Positions 9,110 to 17,088 of a stretch of 64,000 nt of DNA are shown piece after piece. The notes beneath the pieces were generated by a model, which saw only the letters and a list, made by a program, of their open reading frames with translations, was not told the origin of the DNA and did no database searches. Position numbers and translations under genes: made by a program. The first letter of the stretch is position 1. Every line of letters starts with the position of its first letter. This stretch comes from Tenacibaculum tangerinum (GTDB taxonomy: Bacteria > Bacteroidota > Bacteroidia > Flavobacteriales > Flavobacteriaceae). The stretch lies in NCBI RefSeq assembly GCF_029853675.1, contig NZ_CP122539.1, positions 3,181,001 to 3,245,000 on the forward strand, written 5' to 3'.

Positions 9110-9592
9110 TTATTGTTTACGTACTCTTTCAGAAGCTTTTTCAACTTTTATTTTTAAGCCTTCTTTATAAGCGATGATTTTATCTAACACACATTTGTCA
9201 GAAGCTCCAATAATTTGTGCAGCTAAGATTCCTGCATTTTTAGCTCCGTCTAAAGCCACTGTAGCCACAGGAACGCCTCCTGGCATTTGAAGAATGGATA
9301 AGACAGAATCCCAACCATCAATGGAATTTCTACTTTTTACAGGAACTCCAATTACGGGTAACGGACTCATACTCGCTACCATTCCAGGTAAATGAGCCGC
9401 ACCTCCAGCACCAGCAACAATTACTTTTACACCACGTTTGTGTGCATTGTTAGCGTAATCGAATAATTTTTCTGGAGTTCGGTGTGCAGATACAATATCT
9501 ACTTCTACTTGAATATCAAAACTCTCTAAAATATTAATTGCTTCTTGCATGATTGGAAGATCTGAATCGCTTCCCATAATTATTCCTACCAT
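9110..9592 (-). CDS. purE: 5-(carboxyamino)imidazole ribonucleotide mutase
   Basis: Class I PurE moves the carboxyl group of N5-CAIR to C4 to give CAIR in purine synthesis. Its 160 residues begin MVGIIMGSDSDLPIMQEA, with the nucleotide-binding GSDSDL, SAHRTPEKL and the AGAGGAAHLPGMVAS loop, all conserved. It partners with PurK, whose gene lies upstream on the same strand (minus), 89 bases away. A palindromic repeat occupies most of that gap. Confidence 0.97.
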   Translation of the reverse strand: MVGIIMGSDSDLPIMQEAINILESFDIQVEVDIVSAHRTPEKLFDYANNAHKRGVKVIVAGAGGAAHLPGMVASMSPLPVIGVPVKSRNSIDGWDSVLSILQMPGGVPVATVALDGAKNAGILAAQIIGASDKCVLDKIIAYKEGLKIKVEKASERVRKQ

Positions 9593-9606
9593 AAATTTAT
9601 GTTTTT

Positions 9607-9676
9607 GTCATTGCGAGGAATTAATGACGAAGCAATCTGTTAATGGTGAGATTACTTCGTTTCACTCGTAATGACG
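9607..9676. repeat. Interspersed palindromic repeat (type I), purK-purE gap
   Basis: A 70-bp element beginning GTCATTGCGAGGAA and ending TCACTCGTAATGACG, whose ends are inverted copies (GTCATT-CGAG / CTCG-AATGAC). Internal arms GAAGCAATCT and AGATTACTTCG also pair. A T-run follows on the plus strand. The same family occurs before aat and throughout the trp operon. Confidence 0.85.
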
Positions 9677-9681
9677 TTTTT

Positions 9682-10839
9682 TTATTTAGCTGTTACCTTA
9701 ATCGTTTCTTTTACTTGTTGTGCGATTTTTCTCGCTTCGTTAATGTCTTCATTCACAATCGTTACGTGTCCCATTTTACGGAAAGGCTTGGTTGTTTTTT
9801 TTCCGTATATATGGGGAGTAACTCCATCAATTTTTAAAATTTCTTCGATGTTTTCGTATATTACATCGCCTGTATATCCTTCTGCACCGACGAGGTTTAC
9901 CATAATACCAGCAACTTTGCTTTCTGTATTTCCTAATGGAAGATTTAAAATGCTGCGTAGGTGCTGTTCAAACTGGCTGGTATAACTGGCCTCAATAGAA
10001 TAGTGTCCAGAATTATGAGTTCTTGGAGCAACCTCATTCACAAGTATTTCATCGTTTTCTGTTTGAAACATTTCAACGGCCAATAAGCCAACGAAATTAA
10101 AAGTGTCGGCAACTTTTAAAGCAATTTCACGTGCCTTTTGTGCTACGTTAGCTTCAATTCTTGCAGGACAAATTACGTATTCTACCTGATTGGCTTCTGG
10201 GTGAAACTCCATTTCTACTACTGGATAGGTTTTGGTTTCGCCATTGGTATTTCTAGCGACAATAACTGCCAATTCATTTTTAAAAGGAATTAGTTTTTCA
10301 GAAATACATTCGCTAGTAGGCAGGCTTTCTAAATCACTAATTGTACGAACTATTTTTACACCATTACCATCGTATCCGAATCGAGCAGATTTCCATACAA
10401 AAGGAAAGGTAACCGCTTCATTACTAACAGCGTGTTTTAACTCTTCTAACGAGGTAAATCTCGAAAAGTCAGCCGTAGGGATGCTGTTGTCGTGATAAAA
10501 TACTTTTTGGTGTGCTTTATTTTGAATAATTCTTAAGTTTTTAGGCTTCGGAAAAATAGTCAATCCCTCAGCTTCTAGGGCATCTAAGGCATCAATATTT
10601 ACGTTTTCAATTTCTATGGTTAGCAAATCTACTTGTTTACCAAAATTGTAAACAGTATCATAATCTAATAAATCTCCTTGATGAAATTCATTACATATTT
10701 GTGCGCATGGTGCATCGGCGTTTCCGTCTAAAATAGCAGTATAAATATCGAATTTTTGTGTTTCGGCAAGTAACATTCTTCCTAATTGACCGCCTCCTAG
10801 CACACCCAATTTAAAGTTTGAAGAAAAGTAGTTTTTCAC
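9682..10839 (-). CDS. purK: 5-(carboxyamino)imidazole ribonucleotide synthase
   Basis: An ATP-grasp enzyme that carboxylates AIR to N5-CAIR with ATP and bicarbonate, the step before PurE. Its 385 residues show the N-terminal LGVLGGGQLGRMLL, ATP-grasp elements (FPFVWKSARFGYDGNGV; LLAVEMFQTENDEILVNEVAPRTHNSGH, given here in parts) and the family's C-terminal domain. The start is GTG at 10839; I see no suitable ATG upstream. It forms a likely two-gene operon with purE. Confidence 0.96.
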   Translation of the reverse strand: MKNYFSSNFKLGVLGGGQLGRMLLAETQKFDIYTAILDGNADAPCAQICNEFHQGDLLDYDTVYNFGKQVDLLTIEIENVNIDALDALEAEGLTIFPKPKNLRIIQNKAHQKVFYHDNSIPTADFSRFTSLEELKHAVSNEAVTFPFVWKSARFGYDGNGVKIVRTISDLESLPTSECISEKLIPFKNELAVIVARNTNGETKTYPVVEMEFHPEANQVEYVICPARIEANVAQKAREIALKVADTFNFVGLLAVEMFQTENDEILVNEVAPRTHNSGHYSIEASYTSQFEQHLRSILNLPLGNTESKVAGIMVNLVGAEGYTGDVIYENIEEILKIDGVTPHIYGKKTTKPFRKMGHVTIVNEDINEARKIAQQVKETIKVTAK

Positions 10840-10902
10840 GATAAAAGTGTTAATTGTGTTGTTGTTGCAAAAATAAGAATCTAATTGTTAGTACGAATAG
10901 TA

Positions 10903-11313
10903 TTAACGAGATATTCTTAGCTGATTGTTACTAATAGGAGTAACAAAATACAGTAACGCATTACAGCCTTTACCATCTAAGGGAGCACCTCCTGAAAGGT
11001 AGTTGTACTTTTTGTCGTCGCAAGGGCAACTAATTTCTACTCCATTAAAAGTCATTAAAGAGCTACAGTTTTGCTCAGGACATTGTTGGTCAAAAGCTCT
11101 GTAGCCAGAAGCTCCTGTTCTAAAAATAAAAACATTTCTTCCTTGTATTACATTTTGCGACTCTCCGCCAGGAACCAATAGTCCACTAAATTCAGGTAGC
11201 GATAAATCGATAATCGCATTCATTTTTACTCCTGAAAAGCAATTGTTTATAGGTGTATTTTCACTACAGCCGAAACATATTATAAGAAGAAACAAATAAC
11301 AGACTTTTTTCAT
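10903..11313 (-). CDS. Rieske-fold lipoprotein lacking cluster ligands
   Basis: A 136-residue lipoprotein (MKKVCYLFLLIICFGC, Cys16 lipobox). The region FDQQCPEQNCSS and EISCPCDDKKYNYLSGG keeps the spacing and the two cysteine loops of a Rieske [2Fe-2S] domain. The two histidines are replaced: Cys-x-His becomes CPEQ, and the CxxH loop becomes CPCDDK. The pattern of the following GGAPLDGKGC also fits the Rieske fold. It likely cannot hold a Rieske cluster; the extra cysteines could form disulfides or bind another metal. Function unknown. Confidence 0.6.
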   Translation of the reverse strand: MKKVCYLFLLIICFGCSENTPINNCFSGVKMNAIIDLSLPEFSGLLVPGGESQNVIQGRNVFIFRTGASGYRAFDQQCPEQNCSSLMTFNGVEISCPCDDKKYNYLSGGAPLDGKGCNALLYFVTPISNNQLRISR

Positions 11314-11377
11314 TTTTTTACATAGAGTTAGTATTGTAACGCTACTAAGTTACAAATATTTTGTACATTTGTAAGAT

Positions 11378-11407
11378 AATCTCATTCCTTGCGGCATGAG
11401 ATTTTTA
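11378..11407 (+). other. Hairpin with T-run in the greA leader
   Basis: AATCTCAT (11378-11385) pairs with ATGAGATT (11396-11403), followed by TTTT, about 95 bases before the greA start. It looks like an intrinsic terminator. It may end a short upstream transcript or act as an attenuator of greA; nothing in the sequence decides which. Confidence 0.4.
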
Positions 11408-11500
11408 AGTTTAACCCACAGGGTTTTAGGGAGAAAAGTTGTATGCTTTTTATCTTTACATGAAAAGTATATATAGTTTGATGATTTAAAAAGAAAAGAG

Positions 11501-11974
11501 ATGAGTAATGTATCATATTATACAGAAGAAGGATTAAAGAAATTAAAGAACGAGTTAGCACATTTAGAACAAGTAGAAAGACCACGTGTTTCTCAAGAAA
11601 TTGCAGATGCTCGTGATAAAGGAGATTTGAGCGAGAATGCAGAGTATCATGCTGCCAAAGAAGAACAGTCGTTATTAGAAACCAAAATAGCAAAGCTAAA
11701 AAACGTAGTTGCCAATGCTCGTATTATTGATGAAAGTCAATTAGATTTGTCAAAAATCTTAATTCATTCTATTGTTAAAATTAAAAATACAGTGAACGGA
11801 ATGGAGTTTACCTATACCTTGGTAGCAGATAGCGAAAGTGATGTAAGAAACGGTAAATTATCTGTAAACTCACCAATTGGTAAAGGTTTGCTAGGTAAAA
11901 AAGTAGGTGATATTGCCGAAATACAAGTACCTAACGGAATTATGAAATTTGAAGTTATGGAAATTTCTCGATAA
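11501..11974 (+). CDS. greA: Transcription elongation factor GreA
   Basis: A 157-residue protein that rescues backtracked RNA polymerase by stimulating transcript cleavage. The N-terminal coiled coil (about residues 1-75) carries the acidic tip in DARDKGDLSENAEYHAAKEE, which is diagnostic. The C-terminal FKBP-like domain runs to ISPR-like ...EVMEISR, with the conserved SPIGKGLLGKKVGD. A GA-rich RBS (AAGAAAAGAG) precedes the ATG. A HIT-family gene follows after a strong terminator. Confidence 0.97.
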   Translation: MSNVSYYTEEGLKKLKNELAHLEQVERPRVSQEIADARDKGDLSENAEYHAAKEEQSLLETKIAKLKNVVANARIIDESQLDLSKILIHSIVKIKNTVNGMEFTYTLVADSESDVRNGKLSVNSPIGKGLLGKKVGDIAEIQVPNGIMKFEVMEISR

Positions 11975-12007
11975 GAGAAAAAACAAATACAAAAGAGTAA
12001 AGATTTA

Positions 12008-12046
12008 TTCGGGTTTTAGCTTCGCTAGAACCCGATTTCTTTTTTA
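12008..12046 (+). terminator. Intrinsic terminator after greA
   Basis: CGGGTTTTAGC (12010-12020) and GCTAGAACCCG (12024-12034) form a strong stem with a TTC loop, one G-T pair, and are followed by a T-rich tail. It lies 35 bases after the greA stop, so the HIT gene start at 12075 is either readthrough-dependent or has its own promoter. Confidence 0.85.
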
Positions 12047-12074
12047 CTTTTACTGTAAAATTAAATTAAAAAAC

Positions 12075-12467
12075 ATGGCAAGTATTTTTACAAAGATTAT
12101 AAACGGAGAAATTCCATCGTACAAAATAGCTGAAGATGATAACTATTTTGCTTTTTTAGATATCAATCCAAATGCAAAAGGACATACGTTAGTAATTCCT
12201 AAACGTGAAGAAAATAAACTATTTGATTTATCAAAAGAAGAGTATGACGGATTAATGTCTTTCTCTTACAGAGTAGCAAAAGCGATTGAAAAAACGATTC
12301 CGTGCGAACGTGTAGGAATGAGTGTAATTGGTTTAGAAGTACCTCATGTACACGTACACTTAATTCCGTTACAAACCATGGAGGATATCCGATTTGTAAA
12401 GAAAGAAAAGTTAACAAACGAAGAGTTTGTAGCTGTTGCTGAAGGGATTGCTAAGAATTTTGAGTAA
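12075..12467 (+). CDS. HIT-family hydrolase (Hint-like)
   Basis: A 130-residue protein starting MASIFTKIINGEIPSYKIAE at the ATG at 12075; the longer open frame upstream reads through the terminator hairpin and is not coding. The histidine triad HVHVHLIP (His91, His93, His95) is the nucleotide-binding active site. These enzymes hydrolyse nucleoside phosphoramidates or dinucleotides. The length is typical of bacterial Hint homologues. The exact substrate cannot be read from sequence. Confidence 0.92.
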   Translation: MASIFTKIINGEIPSYKIAEDDNYFAFLDINPNAKGHTLVIPKREENKLFDLSKEEYDGLMSFSYRVAKAIEKTIPCERVGMSVIGLEVPHVHVHLIPLQTMEDIRFVKKEKLTNEEFVAVAEGIAKNFE

Positions 12468-12536
12468 TTGAGTTATCATTTATTTTAACGAGATTATAAA
12501 CACAAAAGATTAAGTAACCAAATAAGAAAAAAATTA

Positions 12537-13418
12537 ATGCAGAAAACTATCATACCTATTTTAGTAACATTCACTATACTATTTAGTTCTTGTCAATTTA
12601 ATCAATCAGCAAATAAAGATTTAATAACAGGAGCATATTCAAGAGGAGACGGATTAGGATCTGATGATGTAATTATAGAAGTTAATGGTAAAGTTGAAAA
12701 GAGAAATGAATTTGTTTTTGGCGAAAAAGTAAATTTAGTTTTTAATAATGTTACTGGTTTAACAAAATTAGATAAAAAAACGTATCCTGGGCTTTCAATG
12801 TATATTGTTAAAAATGAAAAGGACACTGTGCTCTCTAACCCTGATTTACTAGGAAACATAACTGATGGAACAGCACTTTTTCCTCTTAAACTACAAGCTA
12901 ACTTTAGAGCAGCATTACCATATCAAAATAACGAAAAGTATAAGGCTTATGTACAAATATGGGATAAAAAAGGGGAAGGGAAGTTCAACTATGAATTACC
13001 ATTTACTGTAAAGGAAAACGATTTACTTAAAATAACAAATAATGATATTGAGTATACAAATATTTATTTGTGGAATGAGACGCTTAAACAACCCGTTTTT
13101 AATAAAAATATAAGTCCTGAACATTTATTTATTTTAATAATTGAGGGAGCAAAAGGTTTAGAGTTAAGCGATAACAAAGTTTTTCCTGTTTTTTCGCTTG
13201 AACTTTCAGATAGTAAAGGAGGTAAGATCATTTCTAACCCGAATCTATTGAGTGCTTATAAGGAAGGAGTTGACCCTAAAGCTTTAGAAAACCAATTAAC
13301 AGCAAAAATTAGTTTCTCTAAGGGGAAAATTAGCAATCCATGTAGGTTAGTAGCTAAGTTAAAAGATGAGAATTCATCAAAAGAAATTACAGTAACAACA
13401 GAGTTGGTTATTAATTAA
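12537..13418 (+). CDS. Hypothetical lipoprotein
   Basis: A 293-residue protein with a lipoprotein signal (MQKTIIPILVTFTILFSSC, Cys19). The rest looks like a beta-rich extracytoplasmic protein with two similar halves. Both contain a segment of the type TxPGLSMYIVKNEKDTVLSNPDLL / VFPVFSLELSDSKGGKIISNPNLL, which suggests an internal domain duplication of about 130 residues. I recognise no family. It sits between the HIT gene and a convergent histidine kinase gene. Confidence 0.65.
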   Translation: MQKTIIPILVTFTILFSSCQFNQSANKDLITGAYSRGDGLGSDDVIIEVNGKVEKRNEFVFGEKVNLVFNNVTGLTKLDKKTYPGLSMYIVKNEKDTVLSNPDLLGNITDGTALFPLKLQANFRAALPYQNNEKYKAYVQIWDKKGEGKFNYELPFTVKENDLLKITNNDIEYTNIYLWNETLKQPVFNKNISPEHLFILIIEGAKGLELSDNKVFPVFSLELSDSKGGKIISNPNLLSAYKEGVDPKALENQLTAKISFSKGKISNPCRLVAKLKDENSSKEITVTTELVIN

Positions 13419-13447
13419 GGCAACATTAAATAAGAGAGAAGGAATTA

Positions 13448-14596
13448 CTAAACCTTATTCAATAAGATTTCAAAAGTAGTTCCTTTGCCTAGTTCTGATT
13501 TGAGTACGTGTATTTTTCCGTTGTGATAATCTTCAATAATGCGCTTAGAGAGCGATAATCCGAGTCCCCAACCACGTTTTTTTGTCGTAAAACCTGGTGT
13601 AAATATTTGTGTAAATTGTGATTTAGGAATTCCTTTACCCGTGTCTGAAATTCTAATTTTCACATTTTTAGAATTTTCACTAATGCCCACAGATAAGCTT
13701 CCTTTGCCTTGCATAGCATCAATAGCATTTTTTAGCAGGTTTTCTATAACCCACCCGTAAAGTTCTGAGTTTAGGTTTGTAAAAATTTCTTCTGCTTCAG
13801 TACTAAAAGAAAAAGATATCTGTTTAGAACTTCTATTTTGTAAGTAATCAAAAGCAATTTTGGTAACCGAAACGATATTGTGCTTTTTTAATTCTGGTAG
13901 TGAACCTATTTTAGAAAAACGATTCGCAATCGTATTTAAGCGTTTTACATCTTTTTCAATCTCGTCAACATAATCACTATTAACATTTTCAGTACGTAAA
14001 ATAGTTATCCAACCCAATAATGAAGAAAGTGGTGTTCCGATTTGATGTGCTGTTTCTTTCGCCATACCGGTCCACAATTTGTTTTGTTCGGCAACTTTGC
14101 TAGACTTGTATACCATGTATAAAATGGTAAGAAATAGTCCTAGTATTAAAACTAAGGCAAGCGGATAGTATTTAAGTTTGTATAAAAGGTCTGAATTTCT
14201 ATAATAAATATACTCTTTAATTCCTAAGTACTCTATGGCAATTGGTTCATTTTGATTTTTCATAATACTCAATTGCTTCTGAAGGTATGCAGGGTTTGTA
14301 GATTTTACAGAGTCTAAGTTATGAAACTGTTTTATTTTTCCGTCTTTACCCACCATAATAGAGGGAATATTCTCTATGGTTTCATAAACTTTGTTTACTA
14401 AATTAAAATTACCATCAGAATTAGGGCTAGAAGCTACTTCTTTAATTGCGGTAGCATAAATCTCCATTTTAGCACGCTCATCTTTTTTAAATTTTTGGAA
14501 AAACACATAAGTATTCCATAAAATAAATAAAACGGTAAGTAAAGAGATGCTAATTGCAATTCGTTTTACCCAATACGTATTTGTAAAAAAAGCCAT
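13448..14596 (-). CDS. Membrane sensor histidine kinase
   Basis: A 382-residue protein from the ATG at 14596; a TTG one codon earlier is less likely. TM1 is about residues 11-33 and TM2 about 143-164, with an extracytoplasmic sensor loop between them. No HAMP is obvious. The H-box is AKETAHQIGTPLSSLLGW with phospho-acceptor His184; the N-box is WVIENLLKNAIDAM; the G-boxes are DTGKGIPKS and GWGLGLSLSKRI. No response regulator lies next to it, so it is an orphan here. Confidence 0.92.
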   Translation of the reverse strand: MAFFTNTYWVKRIAISISLLTVLFILWNTYVFFQKFKKDERAKMEIYATAIKEVASSPNSDGNFNLVNKVYETIENIPSIMVGKDGKIKQFHNLDSVKSTNPAYLQKQLSIMKNQNEPIAIEYLGIKEYIYYRNSDLLYKLKYYPLALVLILGLFLTILYMVYKSSKVAEQNKLWTGMAKETAHQIGTPLSSLLGWITILRTENVNSDYVDEIEKDVKRLNTIANRFSKIGSLPELKKHNIVSVTKIAFDYLQNRSSKQISFSFSTEAEEIFTNLNSELYGWVIENLLKNAIDAMQGKGSLSVGISENSKNVKIRISDTGKGIPKSQFTQIFTPGFTTKKRGWGLGLSLSKRIIEDYHNGKIHVLKSELGKGTTFEILLNKV

Positions 14597-14670
14597 CAAT
14601 CAAATATAAACTATTCTCTACAATAACTAAATTTATAAATAGGTAGTATATTTACACTAAAAAATATAGT

Positions 14671-15531
14671 ATGTTATCAATAAACCCTAAAGAGATACCA
14701 ACTTCTAAGCTGCATGGATACTTATTAGGAGCTGTGGCTCCAAGACCTATTGCTTTTGCAAGTACTATAGATGCAGACGGAAATCCAAATTTATCACCAT
14801 TTAGTTTCTTTAACGTATTTGGAGCGAACCCTCCCATTATGATTTTCTCTCCTGCACGTAGCGTAAGGGGTAATAAAACAAAACATACCTTAGATAATGC
14901 TGAAGCAACCAAAGAAGTAGTGATTAATATTGTAAACTACGCCATGGTGCAACAAATGTCGTTGAGTAGTACCATGTATCCAAAAGGGGTAAACGAATTT
15001 ATAAAAGCTGGTTTTACCATGTTGCCTTCAGATGAAGTAAAGCCGTTTAGAGTCGCTGAGTCTCCCGTGCAATTTGAATGTAAAGTAAAAGATATAATTT
15101 ACACAGGAGAAGAAGGCGGAGCAGGGAACTTAATTGTATGTGAAGTGGTAAAATTACACGTTAAGGAAGAAGTGCTCGCCGAAGATGGAAGTATAGACCA
15201 GTATAAAATAGATTTAGTAGCCAGAGCAGGAGGAAGTTATTACAGTAGAGCTAGAGATGGTTTTTTTGAAATACCCAAACCGTTAAGTACCCTAGGGATT
15301 GGGGTAGACCAAATACCTACAGAAATAAGAAACAGTACCATATTAACAGGCAATAATTTAGGCATGTTAGGCAATGTAGAACAGTTACCCACAGAAGAAG
15401 CTGTTAATAACTTTGCAAAAGAACATGCGCAATTTGTGGGGATTTCAACTGAAAAAAAACATACTTTTGCACAAGAGTATTTACAAAATAATGATGTAGA
15501 AAGTGCTTGGAAAGTACTTTTGATTAAATAG
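14671..15531 (+). CDS. Flavin reductase-like FMN-binding protein
   Basis: A 286-residue protein of the split-barrel flavin reductase family (PF01613), with the N-terminal core containing GYLLGAVAPRPIAFASTIDADG and LSPFSFFNVFGANPPI, where FMN would bind. Proteins of this family bind FMN and reduce it with NAD(P)H or use it in partner reactions; the substrate is unknown. The DUF3127 gene starts 7 bases after the stop, so the two probably form an operon. Confidence 0.85.
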   Translation: MLSINPKEIPTSKLHGYLLGAVAPRPIAFASTIDADGNPNLSPFSFFNVFGANPPIMIFSPARSVRGNKTKHTLDNAEATKEVVINIVNYAMVQQMSLSSTMYPKGVNEFIKAGFTMLPSDEVKPFRVAESPVQFECKVKDIIYTGEEGGAGNLIVCEVVKLHVKEEVLAEDGSIDQYKIDLVARAGGSYYSRARDGFFEIPKPLSTLGIGVDQIPTEIRNSTILTGNNLGMLGNVEQLPTEEAVNNFAKEHAQFVGISTEKKHTFAQEYLQNNDVESAWKVLLIK

Positions 15532-15538
15532 ATAAGAA

Positions 15539-15904
15539 ATGGAAGTAATAGGAAAAATTAAATTAATTAACGAGACACAAACATTTGGTTCTAACGGGTT
15601 TAGAAAACGTGAAATGGTAGTAACTACCGATGAACAATATCCTCAAATGATATTAATTGAGTTTATTCAAGATAAATGTGATTTATTAAACAATTATCAA
15701 GTAGGACAAGATGTAAAGGTTTCTATTAATTTAAGAGGAAGAGAATGGATTAACCCACAAGGTGAAGCAAAGTATTTTAACTCTATTCAAGGATGGAGAA
15801 TAGAAAATTTAGCGCAAGCTGCTCCTCAAAACATTCCGCCAGCCGATCAGTTTGAGCCAGCTCCTGATTTGTCTGAAAATGAACCAGATGATTTACCTTT
15901 CTAA
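15539..15904 (+). CDS. DUF3127 protein (OB-fold/ssDNA-binding-like)
   Basis: A 121-residue protein with the DUF3127 layout: MEVIGKIKLINETQTFGSNGFRKREMVV at the start (given in parts), then EQYPQMILIEFIQDK and LRGREWINPQGEAKYFN, ending in an acidic tail PDLSENEPDDLPF. That tail resembles the C-terminal tip of SSB proteins, which recruits DNA-metabolism partners. The SSB-like role is inference. Strong hairpin terminator downstream. Confidence 0.85.
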   Translation: MEVIGKIKLINETQTFGSNGFRKREMVVTTDEQYPQMILIEFIQDKCDLLNNYQVGQDVKVSINLRGREWINPQGEAKYFNSIQGWRIENLAQAAPQNIPPADQFEPAPDLSENEPDDLPF

Positions 15905-15931
15905 ATCAATATAAATAACATATTACGTATT

Positions 15932-15966
15932 AAAAAGAGTGCAAAGTTTTGTGCTCTTTTCTTTTT
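15932..15966 (+). terminator. Terminator after the DUF3127 gene
   Basis: AAAAGAGTGC (15933-15942) pairs with GTGCTCTTTT (15951-15960), with wobble pairs near the top, followed by CTTTTT. It lies 28 bases after the stop. Confidence 0.75.
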
Positions 15967-16001
15967 ACGGAAAACTACACTTTTTATTGCGGATATCCCC
16001 T

Positions 16002-16031
16002 TTTGGATAGTACAAAATGGGAGTATATTTG
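16002..16031 (+). promoter_or_regulatory. Consensus Bacteroidota promoter with no ORF downstream
   Basis: TTTG at 16002-16005, an 18-nt spacer, then a perfect TATATTTG at 16024-16031. The only plus-strand features downstream are about 50 bases of non-coding sequence and a strong terminator, which is the layout expected for a small RNA gene. Confidence 0.6.
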
Positions 16032-16036
16032 TGCCA

Positions 16037-16116
16037 GAATCATTCAATATTCGTATTGACTGAGGAATTTAAGGGGAAAATAAAAACCCTCTGATTAGTT
16101 TCAGAGGGTTTTTTTG
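16037..16116 (+). ncRNA. Candidate small RNA of about 80 nt
   Basis: The predicted transcript begins about 6 nt after the consensus -7 box and ends in a strong terminator: AAAACCCTCTGA (16083-16094) and TCAGAGGGTTTT (16101-16112), with extra T residues. There is no ATG-initiated ORF in it. The unpaired part contains the purine-rich AAGGGGAAAATAAAA. The same hairpin can also terminate the minus-strand DUF1456 gene, so the alternative is that only a shared terminator is present. No known RNA family was recognised. Confidence 0.4.
16083..16116. terminator. Bidirectional terminator
   Basis: A 12-bp perfect stem, AAAACCCTCTGA / TCAGAGGGTTTT, with loop TTAGTT. T residues follow on the plus strand and, less strongly, on the minus strand. 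It lies 11 bases after the DUF1456 stop (minus strand) and at the end of the candidate small RNA. Confidence 0.85.
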
Positions 16117-16126
16117 TATGTAAGTA

Positions 16127-16363
16127 TTATTTTTTCTCAGGCATTGGTCCTCTTAAATGAATTATTAACCCATTTAAAAAGTTTCGTAAAAACTGGTCGC
16201 CACACTCCATATATTTAGGATGATCTTCTTTGCGGAAAATAGCGTTAATTTCCGATTTAGAAACTTTAAAATCAACCAACGCACAAATTTCAATAATATC
16301 TGTATCTCTTAATTTGTGTGCCACTCGTAATTTTTTAAAAATATCGTTGTTAGTTAGTCCCAT
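16127..16363 (-). CDS. Single-repeat DUF1456 protein
   Basis: A 78-residue protein matching one copy of the DUF1456 repeat: MGLTNNDIFKKLRVAHKLRD and the signature YMECGDQFLRNFLNGLI. Characterised relatives such as YehS carry two tandem copies (about 150 residues), so this is a half-length version with a charged tail PMPEKK. The VTT-type gene is upstream on the same strand, with a 12-base gap, so the two are probably co-transcribed. Confidence 0.8.
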   Translation of the reverse strand: MGLTNNDIFKKLRVAHKLRDTDIIEICALVDFKVSKSEINAIFRKEDHPKYMECGDQFLRNFLNGLIIHLRGPMPEKK

Positions 16364-16375
16364 AACTGGTTTAAA

Positions 16376-16918
16376 TTAATTTACTACTGAAAAAATAGCC
16401 CATGCGTAAATAGCAAAACGAGCAAAACGAAATAAGCCTACCACAACTACATTTTTAAAAGGATATTTAATCATCCCAGCAGTTAAGCAGCTAATAGCAA
16501 AAGGAAGCGGTAATAAGGCTCCTACTAAAATTAGAAAACCTCCCCATTTACTGGTGTTTTTAAGATTTTTAGCCATTTTTATTTCTAAGTAATTCCTTAC
16601 AGAATCAATCTTTAAAGAAGCTCTTCCAATAAAGTAAGCACACAAGCCTCCTAAATAAGATAAGGTAGCCAACAGAGAAATATTAAGAATAGGATTTTCT
16701 GTTTTCTTAGACCATGCGATGAAAATTTCTGGAGGAATTAATCCCAAAATCGTTTCAGATATAAAAAAGGTAATTAAAATTGCAGTTCTAGAAAAAGTTT
16801 CGGTCATGGTTTGTAAACCATCATTAATATTATAAACATATTTATTAAATAAAAATAACCCGACAACGATACCTACAATTGGCCAAAAAGCTTTCTTTAA
16901 ACTCTCCCAAATAAACAT
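16376..16918 (-). CDS. VTT/DedA-like inner-membrane protein
   Basis: A 180-residue multi-pass protein. Visible elements are ISETILGLIPPEIFIAW (re-entrant-loop-like), LATLSYLGGLCAYFIGR and the GGFLILVGALLPLPFAISCLTAGM region typical of the VTT (SNARE-associated/DedA) family, which moves lipids such as undecaprenyl phosphate. Five or so hydrophobic segments are seen. It probably shares a transcript with the DUF1456 gene downstream. The specific lipid is not known. Confidence 0.7.
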   Translation of the reverse strand: MFIWESLKKAFWPIVGIVVGLFLFNKYVYNINDGLQTMTETFSRTAILITFFISETILGLIPPEIFIAWSKKTENPILNISLLATLSYLGGLCAYFIGRASLKIDSVRNYLEIKMAKNLKNTSKWGGFLILVGALLPLPFAISCLTAGMIKYPFKNVVVVGLFRFARFAIYAWAIFSVVN

Positions 16919-16921
16919 ATA

Positions 16922-16976
16922 AAACCCCGTTCGATTATAGTAGTTGTGTAAACGCTTATAATGGGGTTTATTTATC
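16922..16976. terminator. Long hairpin between two minus-strand genes
   Basis: AAACCCC (16922-16928) and GGGGTTT (16963-16969) bracket secondary arms ATTATAG and CTTATAAT. A T-rich tail follows on the plus strand and a weaker one on the minus strand. It may end the COG2509 transcript or structure the leader of the VTT gene. Confidence 0.35.
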
Positions 16977-17088
16977 TTTTTTTGTTCTTTCTATTATTCT
17001 TTTGAATCATCGCAAAAAAGCCTCTAATTTTAGGAAGTGCAAAAGTACGAGGTAATTAGAAACTACGCTAACAAATAATTGTTAATTA

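Noticed and set aside
11382..11693. Minus-strand ORF of 103 codons
   Set aside because: It overlaps the start of greA on the other strand, begins in the greA coding region and has no RBS; it is a shadow frame.
11949..12074. N-terminal extension of the HIT protein
   Set aside because: The open frame runs through the greA end and its terminator hairpin; the ATG at 12075 gives the usual family start.
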